From Diadema setosum (taxonomy: Eukaryota; Echinodermata; Echinoidea; Diadematoida; Diadematidae): a stretch of 64,000 nucleotides of DNA. The position numbers and the translations under genes were made by a program. Positions 49,407 to 62,665 of the stretch are shown piece after piece (position 1 is the stretch's first letter; the number at the start of each line of letters is the position of its first letter). Under the pieces are notes generated by a model. The model saw nothing but the letters and a program-made list of their open reading frames with translations. It did no database searches and was not told the DNA's origin. Location of the stretch: NCBI RefSeq assembly GCF_964275005.1, contig NC_092689.1, positions 4,369,674-4,433,673 on the forward strand, in the 5' to 3' direction.

Positions 49407-49579
49407 TACAGTGGATTACTGTTACAACAAAGTCCTCGGGACCGGCAATTTTCTTTCATTATATCGAAATTTTGTTATAACCGAACAAATAAACAATAAA
49501 AATACATGTCGCGGATAATGTTGCGGTCTGAATCTTTAGTTGTAACCCAAATTTCGTTATAATGGGAGTGCACCATGTA
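49407..49579. mobile_element. TA-flanked MITE, family E, second copy
   Basis: TACAGTGGATTACTGTTACA and GGGAGTGCACCATGTA ends; shared inner GTTATAACCGAACAAATAAA. More diverged at its ends than copy 1. Confidence 0.75.
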
Positions 49580-50027
49580 TCCAAAAACAACAAAACACAA
49601 AATGCAAGTGTGCACATCGAGGCAAAATGTTCACTTGCATATGCAGAGGAGTGAAACCCAAGGTGTAAGAATAAGATATGAGAAAAGAAACAAGACTCTC
49701 TTGGTAGGAGGGGGGGGGGGGGGGTAAGGTAAGGTGAGTGGATTTAGAATATATGATGCAAAGGTAGGCCACAAAGTAAAATGTCGCAATATTCAGGAAA
49801 GGGAAAAACATTTCCACCATCCCAGCTCTTCCTAAAGGGATTCTTTTGTCGGACCATGATTCCTAACGGGCCAGTGAGTGGATTAGTTCTTGTGGACGGA
49901 GCGGTGATATCGGCCATAAAAACCCATTATATGTTTCCAGCCAGACACGTTTAAACTTGGCTGGTTGATCGTCTTCCTTTGATATTCATCTGTGTGTTGA
50001 ATTCCTTGCAGTTCTCTCACATATACC

Positions 50028-51125
50028 ATATGTCCCCAAAAAAATTACAACGGGGCCCTCCGCAATGATATCTTTGAAAATATTGCATCAATTTAAAATA
50101 CAAATTCAGGGTACTGTAAAAGTGGTTTCTTTCGCGTACAGAAACTTTCGCAGTTTCCATCGGTGCGGACTTTTTCGCGTGTGTTTAAATTCGCGGTCGG
50201 TAATGATAGCGTTGTACAAGCGACGAGTTCAAAACAATTTCGCGTGATGTTAAATTTGCGGTTCAACCTCAAAGCGCGAAAAGCGCAAAAATAAAACCAC
50301 CGCGAAAGAAACCACTTTTACAGTATGAAACTATAACTCATTGCCCACATCTTACAGAAAACCCCATTCGATTGCTTCAGTGGTTAAAGAGAAATACAGA
50401 ATTTTGTAGAGGATGTCGGGAATCTCTTCCCTCCAAGTTCGGTCTATTATTAACACAAGATCATCGAAGTGCTAAACTTGGAAGAATCAGACTCATGACA
50501 AGCTTTACAACAACCCACATTTCTCTGTGACCGCTTAACCAAATTGAATGGGGTTTTCTGTAAAATAGAGCTAAAATGTTATATTTTAAGACCCTGAAGT
50601 AGCATAAAAAAAAAAAAAATCTTATTGGTTGTTATCAATGCAAAAATCTGATTGTATTTCTTTTTTTTTTGGGGGGGGGACATACTGCAGTATGTCCCCC
50701 AAAAATTACAATCAGATTTTCGAATTGATAACACACAATATGATTGACCTGTCTAAGTGGTACTTCAAGGTCTTAAAATATAACATCTTAGCTCTATTTT
50801 GCAGAAAACCCCATCAAAATTGGTTAAGCGGTCACAGAGAAATGTAGATTGTTGTAAAGCATGTCATGAGTCTGATTCTTCCAATGTTAGTAATTCAATG
50901 CTCTTGTGTGTGAATAATAGACAGAACTTGGAGGGAAGAGATTCCCGACATCCTCTACAAAATTCCTCATTTCTCCTTGACTACTGAAGCAAATCGAATG
51001 GGATTTTCTGTAAGATGTGGGCAATGAGTTATAGTTTCATACCCTGAATTTGTATTTAGATTGATTCACTATCTTTAAAGATATCATTGCGGAGGGTCCC
51101 GTTCTAATTTTTTTGGGGACATACT
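50028..51125. mobile_element. two TATGTCCCC-ended MITEs fused head to head into a palindrome
   Basis: Outer ends read ATATGTCCCCAAAAAAATTA (left) and, inverted, AGTATGTCCCCAAAAAAATT (right). The same terminus occurs twice at the centre (GGGGACATACTGCAGTATGTC, axis at the PstI-type CTGCAG at 50685-50690). Each half therefore has its own terminal repeats, and the halves mirror each other (CTTACAGAAAACCCCATTCG against CGAATGGGATTTTCTGTAAG). The left half is interrupted by the MITE at 50112-50325. Confidence 0.85.
50112..50325. mobile_element. 214-bp TTTCGCG MITE inserted in the palindrome
   Basis: Perfect-looking inverted ends TACTGTAAAAGTGGTTTCTT and AAGAAACCACTTTTACAGTA, with inward TTCGCG subterminal repeats. 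The corresponding spot in the right half of the host palindrome (GGGTATGAAACT in inverse) lacks it, so this insertion came after the palindrome formed. Confidence 0.9.
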
Positions 51126-51247
51126 ATATAATTCTAATGTACACTTGACAAATCTACTAAGTCACCCTGATTCTTCACTTGACAAATCCACTATCTTGTA
51201 AGTCACCCTAATTCTTCAGAAGACTCCTAGAGAAACTAAATATCACT

Positions 51248-51465
51248 TTAAAGGGATACTACAGTTTCAGTTGAAGTAGGGGATCAGGTTTCAAACTTTT
51301 TTTATGATCATTTTTAGATAATGAAAAAAAAACCTCATGAAATATGAAAGAGCATATAATTCTGAGAGGAATTCAAAACTTATTTGATGGATGAAAATCG
51401 GTTTTAAAATGGCCGAGATATCCATAACAAAGCAATCCAAATAAAAGGTGGGCCCCACCTTTTAT
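51248..51465. mobile_element. half copy of family A MITE
   Basis: TTAAAGGGATACTACAGTTT then GAAATATGAAAGAGCATATA and TGGCCGAGATATCC follow the left arm of family A. The right arm is missing after about 51465. Confidence 0.65.
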
Positions 51466-51469
51466 TAGT

Positions 51470-53905
51470 GTACTGACAAACGCAACAAACCCACCTCCCT
51501 CCCTCCCCTCCTCTTCCTCCCTTCTTTCTCACATTCTCACATCCACCATTAAAACGGACTGATTGTAGTATGCTCTCGGAAAAAAAAAAGAAACAAAAAG
51601 TTTCATAAAATAGCACACTTGCATTGGGACCAGACAGACAGAAGGACAGACAGACATCAACACTCGGCCAATGTGTTTGTTCCTTGGGGCTTTCCTAACT
51701 GATTGCCTGTGTGTAATACGAAGAGACTGCTGAAATAATTAGTACATAATGAAGATAATAACACTAGGGGATGTCTGATGAAACTCAGTTGGGTCTCCAA
51801 TGGCCTCCCAGTACACCATTAGAGTACTACCAGTGCGAAGGCTGTGGGTGACAGTTCAATCCAAACCTCAAACAATAGCTCATTTTCATAATACCCTGCA
51901 TGCATCCTTCGCACACTCCTTTTTTATTTATGTTGAATTGCAACATCAAAGCAAATGTTGTAGAGTCCTTGGGTTGCATGAAATAAAATGAGAAGCATCC
52001 CCCACCCTATATGACTGCAGATACAGTGTGTAGATTTAGAGAGAAAATAAAACAATTTTTTTTTTTCAGTTCCTATTTTTAAATGCAGAATTTGGCTCTT
52101 GGCACCCACGTGGAACCCATAATGATGCTTCAGGCAGACAAACTACATGTTACACATTAATTCTTGGTATCGCCCATACCTAAGTGCTGTGCGCGGAGCA
52201 ACGTTTTAGATGCATTATGGGATAGCTCAGGGGACGAACTTGCCCCAGTTTGGCTGTATATGCACTCGGGTAACAGTCCGTCTTTATCCAGGGGTATTTT
52301 CTGTTGAAGATTTTTTCGTCTCCCATTATGTGACCAGCTCATTGAAGCCTTGTAGTAGTGAACCATGACTCTAGTGACTGTAAATCAGTAAAATTTTGAA
52401 AATTTTTCACTCTTTTTTTTTTTTTTTAGTTGAATTCTGATAAAGCAAAGAAAAAAAAATCAGATACAAAAGAAAAGTAGATGAAAATTGCATTGAATTG
52501 CATGGGCACTAACACGCACACAAGACAACCAGAAGCGACAATGACACCGAGGACTCCCACAGTGCATCTGTGACAGGGCTTTTTAGTGTGTGCAGAAGTT
52601 TTCTGCGCATTGGAACTCCTGCACATTGGCGATACCAAGAACTGCTGGCAAGCCTGCAAGGCGAAGAAAAAATTTACAATTTCAAAGGCAGCTGTGGAAA
52701 TAAAATGTGAAGGAAATTTGTGTACAGAAAAAATTTTCATCCATTTGCTTTAACGAAAATACACAAAAAAAGAGCGAGAGAGAGAGAGAATGGCAGTATA
52801 AACTCTACATTTTGACTCGAAATTCATCTACAATGAACACAATCAAGGCACTTTGACACAACATGCCATACTCTTGCATCAATATTTTAATATCCTCAAT
52901 CATCTTGTGCATTATCAACATCCATCCATAAAATTTCCTCTCAGATAGAATTACATTATATTTACATTTACATGTATCAATGGCAATAAACAAATGTAAT
53001 ATATACATATCAGTATCATACACAGGTTGGACCTTTTCTTTCTACGGGGGAAAATACATATTTACAATAATATGATACATGTGGACGTTCACTACTCAAG
53101 GCAGCCATAGAGCGAGTATTAATTGATATACATTTGATAAAACTATCATTCATGTATCAAACAAACACACTCAGTGTGTAAATACATGAATTTATATTCC
53201 AATATAGCATACTATGAATTAACATTACAGTGTGGACTAATCAAGTCTGGTATCATTATTCACTCTAGCACATAATCAAATATTTCATTACAAAATATTT
53301 TGGTTTGGGTTTTTTTTATCTTACATAAATGCTTGATACACATTTTTTTCCCCCATATTGTCCCTTTTCTATAAATATTCACATTTTGTAGTTTACTTTG
53401 TAGTACTTGGGACAAAGACAAGGCATGCTCTAATTTCACACCAACTATACAGTATTCAAAAGCATTCATGATTTGCTGCAATTTAGATAACAGCAAGTAG
53501 ATTTAATGTTAGCATGACAGATGTTCATATTACCAAAATACAGTACCTGACCACTTTAATTTCATACCCTCGTGACAGTTTCTCCGAGTTTACCATTTCA
53601 AAGCATTAGGTATTGCCATACACTTTCCTTGCATTGTATGAAAAAGTCTGGACGTGTAGGACAATTTTGCGAGTACACGTGTATTTAAATCTGTGATTGA
53701 GAGCACAGCCCCAAAATGAGAAACATGTATTACCTTTTTTTCTAAAAGCAAAGCCGGTGTATTTTCAGCAATAGTGACGTTACACATTTGCATTTGTTAC
53801 ACAGGGGGCAACATTCTGGCAAGTTGTCGGATTTCATAAATATCATTTGATCCAAGATAATTGTAAATATATAAGAACCCTGGACAATACATAACATATA
53901 CAAGT
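51470..53905. other. mostly anonymous sequence
   Basis: On the minus strand, two stretches with fair acceptors (52687, CCTTGCAG; about 52304, TTCAACAG) open short frames, such as one at 52303-52187 ending LKRCSAHST. Neither is recognisable. No other gene-like signal. Confidence 0.3.
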
Positions 53906-53912
53906 GTACAAA

Positions 53913-54126
53913 ACTGTAAAAGTGGATATTCTCGCTCAAGTAATTTTTAGGGGTAGGCCAGGTAAAACGAGTTTCGCGTGTTTTTAATTCTGCGAAATCA
54001 AGACGAACTACTGGAACATACTCTGTACAGCAAACAAAAATATTTGTGTGCTTTCATTTTCGCACTGTTTTCTGGTTGCGCAAAATGAGCAAATATTTCA
54101 ACACCACGTAAATGTCCACTTTTACT
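53913..54126. mobile_element. TTTCGCG MITE, about 214 bp
   Basis: ACTGTAAAAGTGGATATTC at the left, and AATGTCCACTTTTACTTA in inverse at the right, with an internal GAGTTTCGCGTG. Same size class as the copy at 50112-50325. Confidence 0.7.
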
Positions 54127-54133
54127 TATTTAC

Positions 54134-54479
54134 TTAGGCCAACTCCATGAGACAAAGACTGAATATTGGGTACACTACAGTCTCAATCACTCTAATCAGG
54201 GTCAACCAGGCTTGGGAATCATATGCGTTGTACGTCATACACTGACTATATACCCCAGTTAGGGTTCGAGGCCAGATGTGCTCTAATCGGGGATGGGCAG
54301 GAAAGGCAGCAAAAAGAACTTGCAAGATTAGGAAACACAGAGTCTGCATGGCGAACACCACAGTATACCATGAAATCAGATAATAAGCCGTTCCAATCAA
54401 GTGGTAGTGTGTATGGAACATAGGGCTATATAGCCATGAGACATTCTTATCAAACATTTGTGAAGCCAACTTATCTCTG
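54134..54479 (-). CDS. possible terminal exon of an unknown membrane protein
   Basis: Minus-strand frame of about 110 codons after a fair acceptor (ACCCTCACAG) and ending in TAA, right beside the MITE at 53913-54126. The translation is hydrophobic in the middle (GTAYYLISWYTVVFAMQTLC and onward) and ends YPIFSLCLMELA. I do not recognise the family. Hydrophobic open frames can arise by chance in AT-rich DNA, and no upstream exon was found, so this is only a candidate. Confidence 0.25.
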
Positions 54480-55064
54480 TGAGGGTTTCACTTGAGATGT
54501 TCCACGGAGAATACATACAACATACAACAACCAAGGCTGCTGCGTCATACGACCATAGCAACGAGAGACGTGACACTGACTTTAAATAGAACCAACGTAG
54601 GTAGTCCACAAACATGTAGTTCACATTTCCAAAAATGTGAAGGGATCCTTCAAATATCCATTTGACAAAAAAGCAAAGCAAAATAAGAACTGATTAAAAC
54701 TGCTACGCCACTCCCTCCTAGATTTGTCTTTGATAAAAAAAGAGTAAAATCAAATGCACAAAATTGGAGACTCGAGTTTCATCAAGACTGTACAAACAAT
54801 TCATATGACATGGAATTGAAGTTTTGTCATGTTTTCATGGAATGGTATCAGTTGCAGCCACACCTAATCATACACGTATTGCATTAAAAATATAAAGAGA
54901 TGTAGTAGTTACTTTCAAACTTCCCCACTGGTTTGTACACTAAAAATATTACAAAAGTAATATTTGGGGCTGATATACCTATTTGCCGCTAGAGCCCCTT
55001 TCTCCCCCTCTGCCCCCCCCCAAAAAAAAATACAATACATGTATATAATATACATATATATGTA

Positions 55065-55252
55065 TACAGTCAAACCTGCCTTTAGGGGCCACCTAGCTGT
55101 CTTCAGCAGCCATCTGCCATATACGGCAACTAATAAATCCCCCTCCCCCCTCAGAAAAGCCATGTTAGAGACCCTGTCTATAGCGGCCATCTGTCTATAA
55201 CAACCACTTTTTTGCCTCCCTTGGGTGGCCGCTATGGACAGGTCTGACTGTA
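55065..55252. mobile_element. 188-bp TA-flanked MITE (CAGTCAAACCTG ends)
   Basis: TACAGTCAAACCTGCCTTTA on the left and GGACAGGTCTGACTGTA inverse on the right. An inner GGGGCCACC is matched by GGGTGGCC. Mariner/pogo-like end design. Confidence 0.8.
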
Positions 55253-55259
55253 TACATAT

Positions 55260-58200
55260 CATTTCTGCATCATTGCGAAACAATAATTTGATGTGAAGAG
55301 CACAATGTTGTTCCTTTCCAGTATATTGTCAAAAAGGAAATGAGGTGAAATTTTGGGTAAAGGTCAATGACTGACAGTGAGGTCACCACATCACAGTAAG
55401 TTCACCATTTGTTTGACATACAATATGGTTGCAAATCTGCACATATCACCGTTCTTTAAAATCAAGTGAATCTCTATATCCAAGAACTTTCATGCTTATC
55501 ATATTTTCAATGTTGATGACACTTGTTCCATATCACCTGCCTGACATTACTATCAAACAAAAGATTGGATATGGGATGAAAGTGATCTGAAATGCTCCTG
55601 GCCTCGGACAAAACGTCACATATTTTGTCATCCCCCCCCCCCCCCCAAAAAAAAAAAAAATACCCACACAAAGAAACAAACAAATAAATGTGTTGGCATT
55701 CCCATTGACACACAAAAACTTATCAGTATGTCAATACCTGTATTCCGTATTCAGTTTGTTAGCTTGCTTTTGAAAGAGAGAATCATAATGTCTTGGGATA
55801 ATGTGACTACTTTGGATGTCTTAGCAATGCCCATCTCATTTATGTCTTTGTCCCAACTCATCTACTTATCATGCGAAGAGTGATGAATGTCCAAAGACTG
55901 GTAGTGGCAGTGATTAGTTAAAAGTAAGATAAATGTAGATTGACATCAACATATTGTAGACAGTGGAAGCAAATCGAATGAGCTCATGAAAGCCAGGTCT
56001 ATCCTTAAAATATATAATGTACCGATACCTAGTACCAGTCTGTATCATTCCCTGACAAACAGTTTTGTATTACAGCTAGGAGTAAACTAATAATATGACA
56101 TTTTTTTCATGAATTGCTCTGTTTTCTCATCAGTATTGTGCCTGGCCGAACATCGCTTCTAATATTTGGCTGCTTGAATTGACATATGTCATCTCCCATG
56201 CAATTACGCGCCTGGCGAGAGGTTTTACTTCTTGCAGAATGCAGGAGCTTAGAAAGTAAATATTGACAAGCCTATTGTACCAGACTCAAACGCAAATTTC
56301 ATATTGACAGAAGGCTTTTGTGTTGCTTCTAAACAATGCCTCCTTCTTTATGAGTGTATCCAACAATTTTACCCCTTGGCTGCTAGGAGAACATTCTCAT
56401 GTGCCTTGAGCAAAGAGTCACAATGTCAATGGAGTTGAACATTCACCGAGCTGTAGGTTTCATTATATTGCCATTGTGTATTCACACCTGCCTGGCTGTA
56501 ACAGGTGCGCAAAATCAATATCGGCCATGTCATGACCCACCATCAATCTTGTATGGAGAGTTTGAATCCTGGCAGTATGTACAACTTCACTTTCAGACTC
56601 TTTCATCTATGTGCCCTGTTATGAGACTTTCCATGGTGCTTTAATCTTTTCAATGTGCTTGCTTCTTGATAGATGGAGAACCAATATCTCATTGTTTAAG
56701 CTGTACTTGGGAAGAGTACCAAGAGAGATACAGCACATTCAAAAAGTCTGTGCTGCCAGGATGGAGACTACATTCAAGGGTAGGAGTGAACTCTCTATAC
56801 ATTCAACATGCTGACACATTACATACACAATGATCCCCACCCCCCCCCTGCATTTTCTTAAGATTATAGGCAAAAACAAATACAAACACTGAGAAATGCC
56901 TTTTCCATTCCAGATGAGCGAAAGTATATGGAATATTACTATCAAAATACTACATAAGAAGTGTACAGTCATTTCCAAAGCTACAGACATTTACTATTAA
57001 AATACCATGTGATATCATCACTTCAAACTACACTGCAAGAAATGAAAATCACACAACAAATAATATGTAAACAGGAAAAAAAAAATAGCACACACTGAGA
57101 GATAATACAGGTATGTATAATTATGAGAGATATGGCACAATGTACAGATAAGATGGTGTACCAGGTACACATTTGAGTTGAATATGAATTAATGAAAACC
57201 ATCAAGTATCATAAAAAAAGGCTTTATAAACATACAAGAGAGCTCATGAAAATGTCACGAGTTTCTATGTCTCCAAAAGAAATAAGAAAAAACAACCACA
57301 TTCCCCATCAACATGGATACACTTTCACTGTAATCAAGAAAAAACACAACATCATTTCATAACATTACTTGCATTTTGATATACTCATTTCCTTGGGCAC
57401 AGTCAGACTGGATATGAAAAAAAAAAAATAGATGGGGGTACAATGCAAATAATACATGTGAAACGATTAAAATATAAAAAAAAAAATACAGACAGGGGGA
57501 GGGGGGGAGGGGAAGGATTAAAAACACACACAAGCATAATATATACTAGAAATGCAGTATGAGGTGAAAAGACATATTATGATGCAAACAGATATACCAA
57601 AGCTGCACCTCTATCTTTCAAAGTGTTCATGTTGTATACGAGATATATCTGATTTCCCTACTCTTCATGGTTAGCCAGAGCGGTTCTTGCACGTGCAACA
57701 TTTTGACCTTTCATTTCTGAAATTCAAGATGACATACCACAGATATCAAACTTACACGCATTTCTTAAATTCAATACTCTTCAACCTCATATTTCTTCCA
57801 TTTCCATGCTACCCTGTAGTCAAGAAATACCGACCTCACATGAACCAGCCCCAAGATCATCTCCATGACTGTTGATTGTTTGTTTGTTTTTTCATTCTTT
57901 TTTTTCATTGTCTAAAAAAAAAAATCAAACCTTGAACATGGCCTTCAACCTCACACATCTTTTCCAGATCTGTTGCCAAATCCCACCGGTAAATTGCCAT
58001 GCCAACTTTTACTCCACATGAATTTTTAATGTGTTCCATCTGTCGTATCTCCTGTCAAACCAAAAATGGTTCGACTTTAAAACTTGACCGTGACCTTTAA
58101 CCTTCTCTCACATTTGTATCCTGCTATCAAACTAATGTAAAGTTCAACCTCAGTTATCCAGTCATTATTTTTTTCCAGATCTCTCTAATATCCAGACATG

Positions 58201-59880
58201 TGATGGCATGTCATTGCTTTTGCCTTTTTTTTAAACAAAATTTAAGTATAACCTAACAGAAAACAAAATTTCTATTGCAAATATGAGACAATAAAAAGTT
58301 GGGCCATAAATAACTATAGCTATGTAGCATACATCTATAGCTCCAATAAAGCTGTTACTAAGGAAGAGCATATAGCTGCTCGTCAATTGATCTGATAAGG
58401 GAGGTAGGGGATACAGGGTTGCCTCCTTGACTTTTCATTCCATCTCTAAATTGTGTGTATTATGAAACATGCAAATATCAAGTGAGTAATTGTGAAAAAA
58501 GTTAATTGACAATGGCCTTCATATACCTGTAGATCAAACCAATTTGCTATATGTGGTATCCATGACTAAGCCATAAGCCCTTTGGATATTCATTTATTAT
58601 AATCATCTCGTTAATATGCATGTCTTGAAATCTATGTTATTTGTTGTAACTATTTAAAAAATCAAACTATTAAAAAAAAAGTGTCATGCCTGGACAAAGC
58701 TCACTTATCTGGCTGTATAGCTCATCTAGATGGCTGCCAGTCCAACATGGCAGGATATCTGAGGATAGACTGTATTCTGAACAAACATTGATAATACACC
58801 TGCAGACTACGCTTTCCTCAAAAACACCGTAGTGTATTTTAACTCCACCTGTGATTACATTTAATGACATGTGTCTTCAATCAAATGTTACTTGGCTGTG
58901 AAATATCAGCAGGCACCTGGACCCTTGACCACTAATCTCATGACCCTTGACCTAAATCTTTGCACCTTTACATCATCAACAAACATATGTACATCTATTC
59001 AAATGTCATTTGGATTTCAATCGAGTTGTCTTCAGTTCACTTTGGGAGTATGTGATTATAGTCACCCATGCAACTAGCAAGCATAAACAGACTACAGGAA
59101 GAGTATACAGACATACTAAAACACACACAACCTGTCAACATTACTTTGAATTTGACAATAATTGGCAATATAATAGGAAAAAAAGTCCATCTTTAATGCA
59201 CACAAAAGCAAAAACATACAAATTATGAAATACGAAAAAAACAAAGCACGTCACTGCAAAATCCATGAACAGTTTGACGTACAATAAAGTGTAGCCATAG
59301 CAACATTATGAAATGTGCCCCCCCCCCCAAAAAAAAAGGTGGGTGTTGCTGCAAAATTTACCACAGAAATATAGCATTCTTTGCAACTGTTATTAAATCA
59401 TTTAATGAAGTCTCTTTAGAAACACTAGCATTTTGTTGTTGTTGCTTTTTACTGCAGTTTCTCTGTCTAGAGGAAATGACGTACAAATATATTTTCAATT
59501 GGAAAATTCTGTAAATGAAATTTATCGACGTTCATGATTTTTTTTGTCCAAGTGTTAAGAAAAATCAAAGAAACCATCTGAGCAAAAAAAAAAAAAAAAA
59601 AAATTATAATAATACAAAGTCATGAAATAGACAGGAAGTACATTGTTTGTTGAGGTCAGAAAGCATCATTTTAACTCTTGTTTCTTCCCATCTCCCTGGT
59701 CACATGTACGATCAGTGAAAAGATTTCAAGACGTAGCATGTCAATCTCAAATTGGAGCATGAAAGAGCAGGGAGTATCTGTCTAGCATCATGAGCACTTC
59801 ACTGATGATTCCAATGTCACCAGAAGTGCTCTGCATTTTTGGCCGAATTTGGGGTTTGTCAGAGCAATTGTGAATGCTGT
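55260..59880. other. no supported gene
   Basis: Anonymous AT-rich DNA with homopolymers (poly-C/poly-A at 55635-55660, A-rich tracts at 57420-57490 and 59582-59605). A plus-strand frame at 56399-56644 begins with a signal-peptide-like hydrophobic stretch but has no supporting exon. Two TGACC-containing runs (58080-58100, 58918-58955) are isolated. Confidence 0.35.
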
Positions 59881-59889
59881 AAATTGCAT

Positions 59890-60279
59890 GAAAGGGTGTG
59901 TACAGTTGTGGTCGAGGTGAGGATTTAGCTTTTAACGTTTTGCGAGATATTTAGAAACCACTCTATGAGATGTCAAAGAGCATGCAGTTCTAAGGGGTAT
60001 CAAAAAGTTTATTCGATGAAAATCGGTTTTGAAATGGCTGAGATATCCAAAAACAAGTTGAAACAAAGAGATCCTAATAAAGTTGTGGCATGTCGCCTTT
60101 TATTATTAGCACTTTTTTTGATATCTCAGCCATTTGAAAACCAATTTTCATCAAATAAACATTGAATCCATCTTAAAATTACATGCTCTTTCATATTTCA
60201 TAAGAGGCTTTTCATTATCTCACTTAGGAATGTTCAAAACATGAATCCCCACCTCAACCAGTACTGTACAGTCCCTTTA
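59890..60279. mobile_element. family A fold-back MITE, copy 3 (inverted)
   Basis: Left end AAAGGGTGTGTACAGTTGTG and right end GTACTGTACAGTCCCTTTAC. The body is the reverse complement of the copies at 47751 and 48766. The TTAA borders have decayed. Confidence 0.85.
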
Positions 60280-60582
60280 CGGCATGGACTTTCTCTAAAC
60301 AACATTTTCCAAAAAAAAAAAAAAAAAGAAACAGGGTGAGGTTTATACTTCATGCCATGATGTTCAAAATCTTTCTCTTTTGAAGTTGTCATTTGCATAG
60401 AAGTCTCAAAAAAATTGTACATAGAAATCCCATTATTTAAGTAAAAGAATCATTCTACATTAATATCAGGTCTTCCACAAAGTAGGTAAGCATTGATATC
60501 ATACAAGAACACTAAATGTAATAGTATTTCTCATCATAAATTCATTTATAAGCTATAACTTTTATCTGGCAGTTCGATGCAT

Positions 60583-60636
60583 ATGATAATCCTTAAGATC
60601 ATGATAATCCTTAAGATCATGATAATCCTTAAGATC
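60583..60636. repeat. 18-bp repeat, three exact copies
   Basis: ATGATAATCCTTAAGATC repeated three times without change. Confidence 0.95.
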
Positions 60637-61746
60637 ATGATAAATATTGATGCATTAACAGCAAACATTCCAATATAACTCAATATCTAATAATCAAAAT
60701 AATTATGGCAAGAAAATCTGAGTTGCATACATAGCAACATAAATTCTACTTTACAGAGCCACATACATTATTCTAGAGTGACTGTTTAGAACCACATAAA
60801 AACATACTGATCTGCTATTCAGGAGATGTCCAAAAAAAATTCTTTTCCATTCACTGAATAAGCTTTAAGATGCGATTCATTTTTCTATTGCACTTAAAAA
60901 TTTGCCATAAACTCCACCTCAACAAAGCACATTGGCAGTGATTACAATTTAGAAAGGTTCAGTTGCAAATAACGACTCTGTCATATTGTAATATGAGTTA
61001 AATTATTCTTTCAGTAATTCATCTTGTATTTATAGTGTATTATATATATTCAAATAGTCAAATGCATGCAGTGCATTTTCACCAGCTGCTGTTATGTCAT
61101 TGTGATCTTAGTCTAATGTTACATTAAAATTGTTCATCCTCTCTCTCTACCTCTCTTCTTCCAGCAAAAACAAATAAAAAACACAAATGAAAGGTGAAAA
61201 AAAGAGGAGAAAAAAATAATTTAGAGATATTAAATTCCCTGGCAGAAAATTACCCTGCTTTTGCTCCTCCACACCTACACCATGACCACACCCAAAGTGA
61301 AAAATTCTTGAGAGAATAGAGCTCACTATTTTCTTGTGATTGAAAACAAACAAACAATAAACAAATGTGAAATAATAATTGTAAATTGACTCAACAAATA
61401 TGTTTTTCATTTTGAAGTCTTTACATAAACATCTCCCCTCCCCCCCCCCCATGCCCATCACCCTCTCCCCATGAAAAATCACTCTCTTTTAAGCCACCAT
61501 CATGAATTTTACTTGTGCATCATTTGAGATTTGTGACTCTTTGTGTTTTGACTTGTAAGTCACCTATTACTAGTATAGTTTGTAACATAACCTATCATGT
61601 CTTCATTCTTACGTTTTTTAGAGAGATTTGTATTCAAAATATTGAAACACCCACAAGATGACTCGTATTCTGATCGAAGTACTCATATGGTGGATGGATT
61701 TGAAGTAAGGGACTACACGAGTAATTCCTGGTAGTGCAATCATACC

Positions 61747-61934
61747 TGGGTCCATTTCAAGAAAGTCATCACATAAAAGTTTTTTTTCTCATAAATATCA
61801 AAATGCCAAGGTCGCTTATATGTAGCTATGTGACACTTACAAAGAAGAGTAAAATCCATTTCACGAAGTCTCTCATAAGTGTGTCTTATAAGCAAAGAAT
61901 CTCTCATATATAAGACTTTCATGAAACAGACCCA
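61747..61934. mobile_element. 188-bp MITE with TGGGTC...TTTCA ends
   Basis: TGGGTCCATTTCAAGAAAGT on the left, and GACTTTCATGAAACAGACCCA inverse on the right. Resembles the GGGGGCATTTCATGAAG ends of the outer element at 43544. Confidence 0.7.
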
Positions 61935-62534
61935 TGGAGCACTGACTCACATATCAGGTTTTGAGAAAGGCAAAGGCAAGATCTCAAATGTCTTCGCCAA
62001 TATAGCCTCCAGAAGGGATTCAAAGGAGATGAATTGCTAGCAGACTGCTCAGAAGACGACACATCGGAAGCAAACCTAAGCTTCCCTTTCATGTTAATGG
62101 AACCCTAAAGCAGGTATAGATTTCTCCCTTGAATTTCTTCCTCATAGTTCCTGTGGATGACCATAGAAACAAATTTCCATGTCAGACAAACCACCAATCC
62201 TTATATGTCTGCAAAGTGTATCACTGTAACTATCTTTTCACAAAATATACCCTCGATAGGATAAAAGATTTACCAGCCTATGCATGGGGGGGGGGGGGGG
62301 AGGCTGCAGATTTTAACCACCGTGAATTTTTATGTGAAAGTTTCAGTGTGAAGAGAAAGACTGAAATACTACATGTATTAATATCTATGATTTAGGTTTT
62401 CTCACCATAAACATGGGATATCACTCCGACAAACTTTCCTGACTCAACTTTTTCAAGCAGGAAAGCAGGTAAGAATGTCATGGCCAATGTAAGCCGGCAG
62501 CGCTGCTGCACACGGCTCACAATTTGGCATGCGC

Positions 62535-62665
62535 TCAATCAATCCAGCAGTCTGGGATTTCAGCACAATTAAAGAGTGTGATGGGTTTGTGGTGTGATTT
62601 TCCAACAAACATATGCTGCTGGGTACAGGTAAGATTGCAGATCTGGTTACCAGACCATTTACAGC
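62535..62665 (-). CDS. weak candidate Cys-rich terminal exon
   Basis: After a pyrimidine-rich acceptor (TTTTTCATTCGACAG) the minus strand reads 42 codons with five cysteines, CKWSGNQICNLTCTQQHM and onward to NCAEIPDCWID, then stop. The LTC...F.G...ITL..C...W spacing recalls a sushi/CCP module, but with no neighbouring exon this may be chance. Confidence 0.2.

Noticed and set aside
56399-56644. Signal-peptide-like frame
   Set aside because: A hydrophobic N-terminus alone is weak evidence; no second exon or domain was seen.
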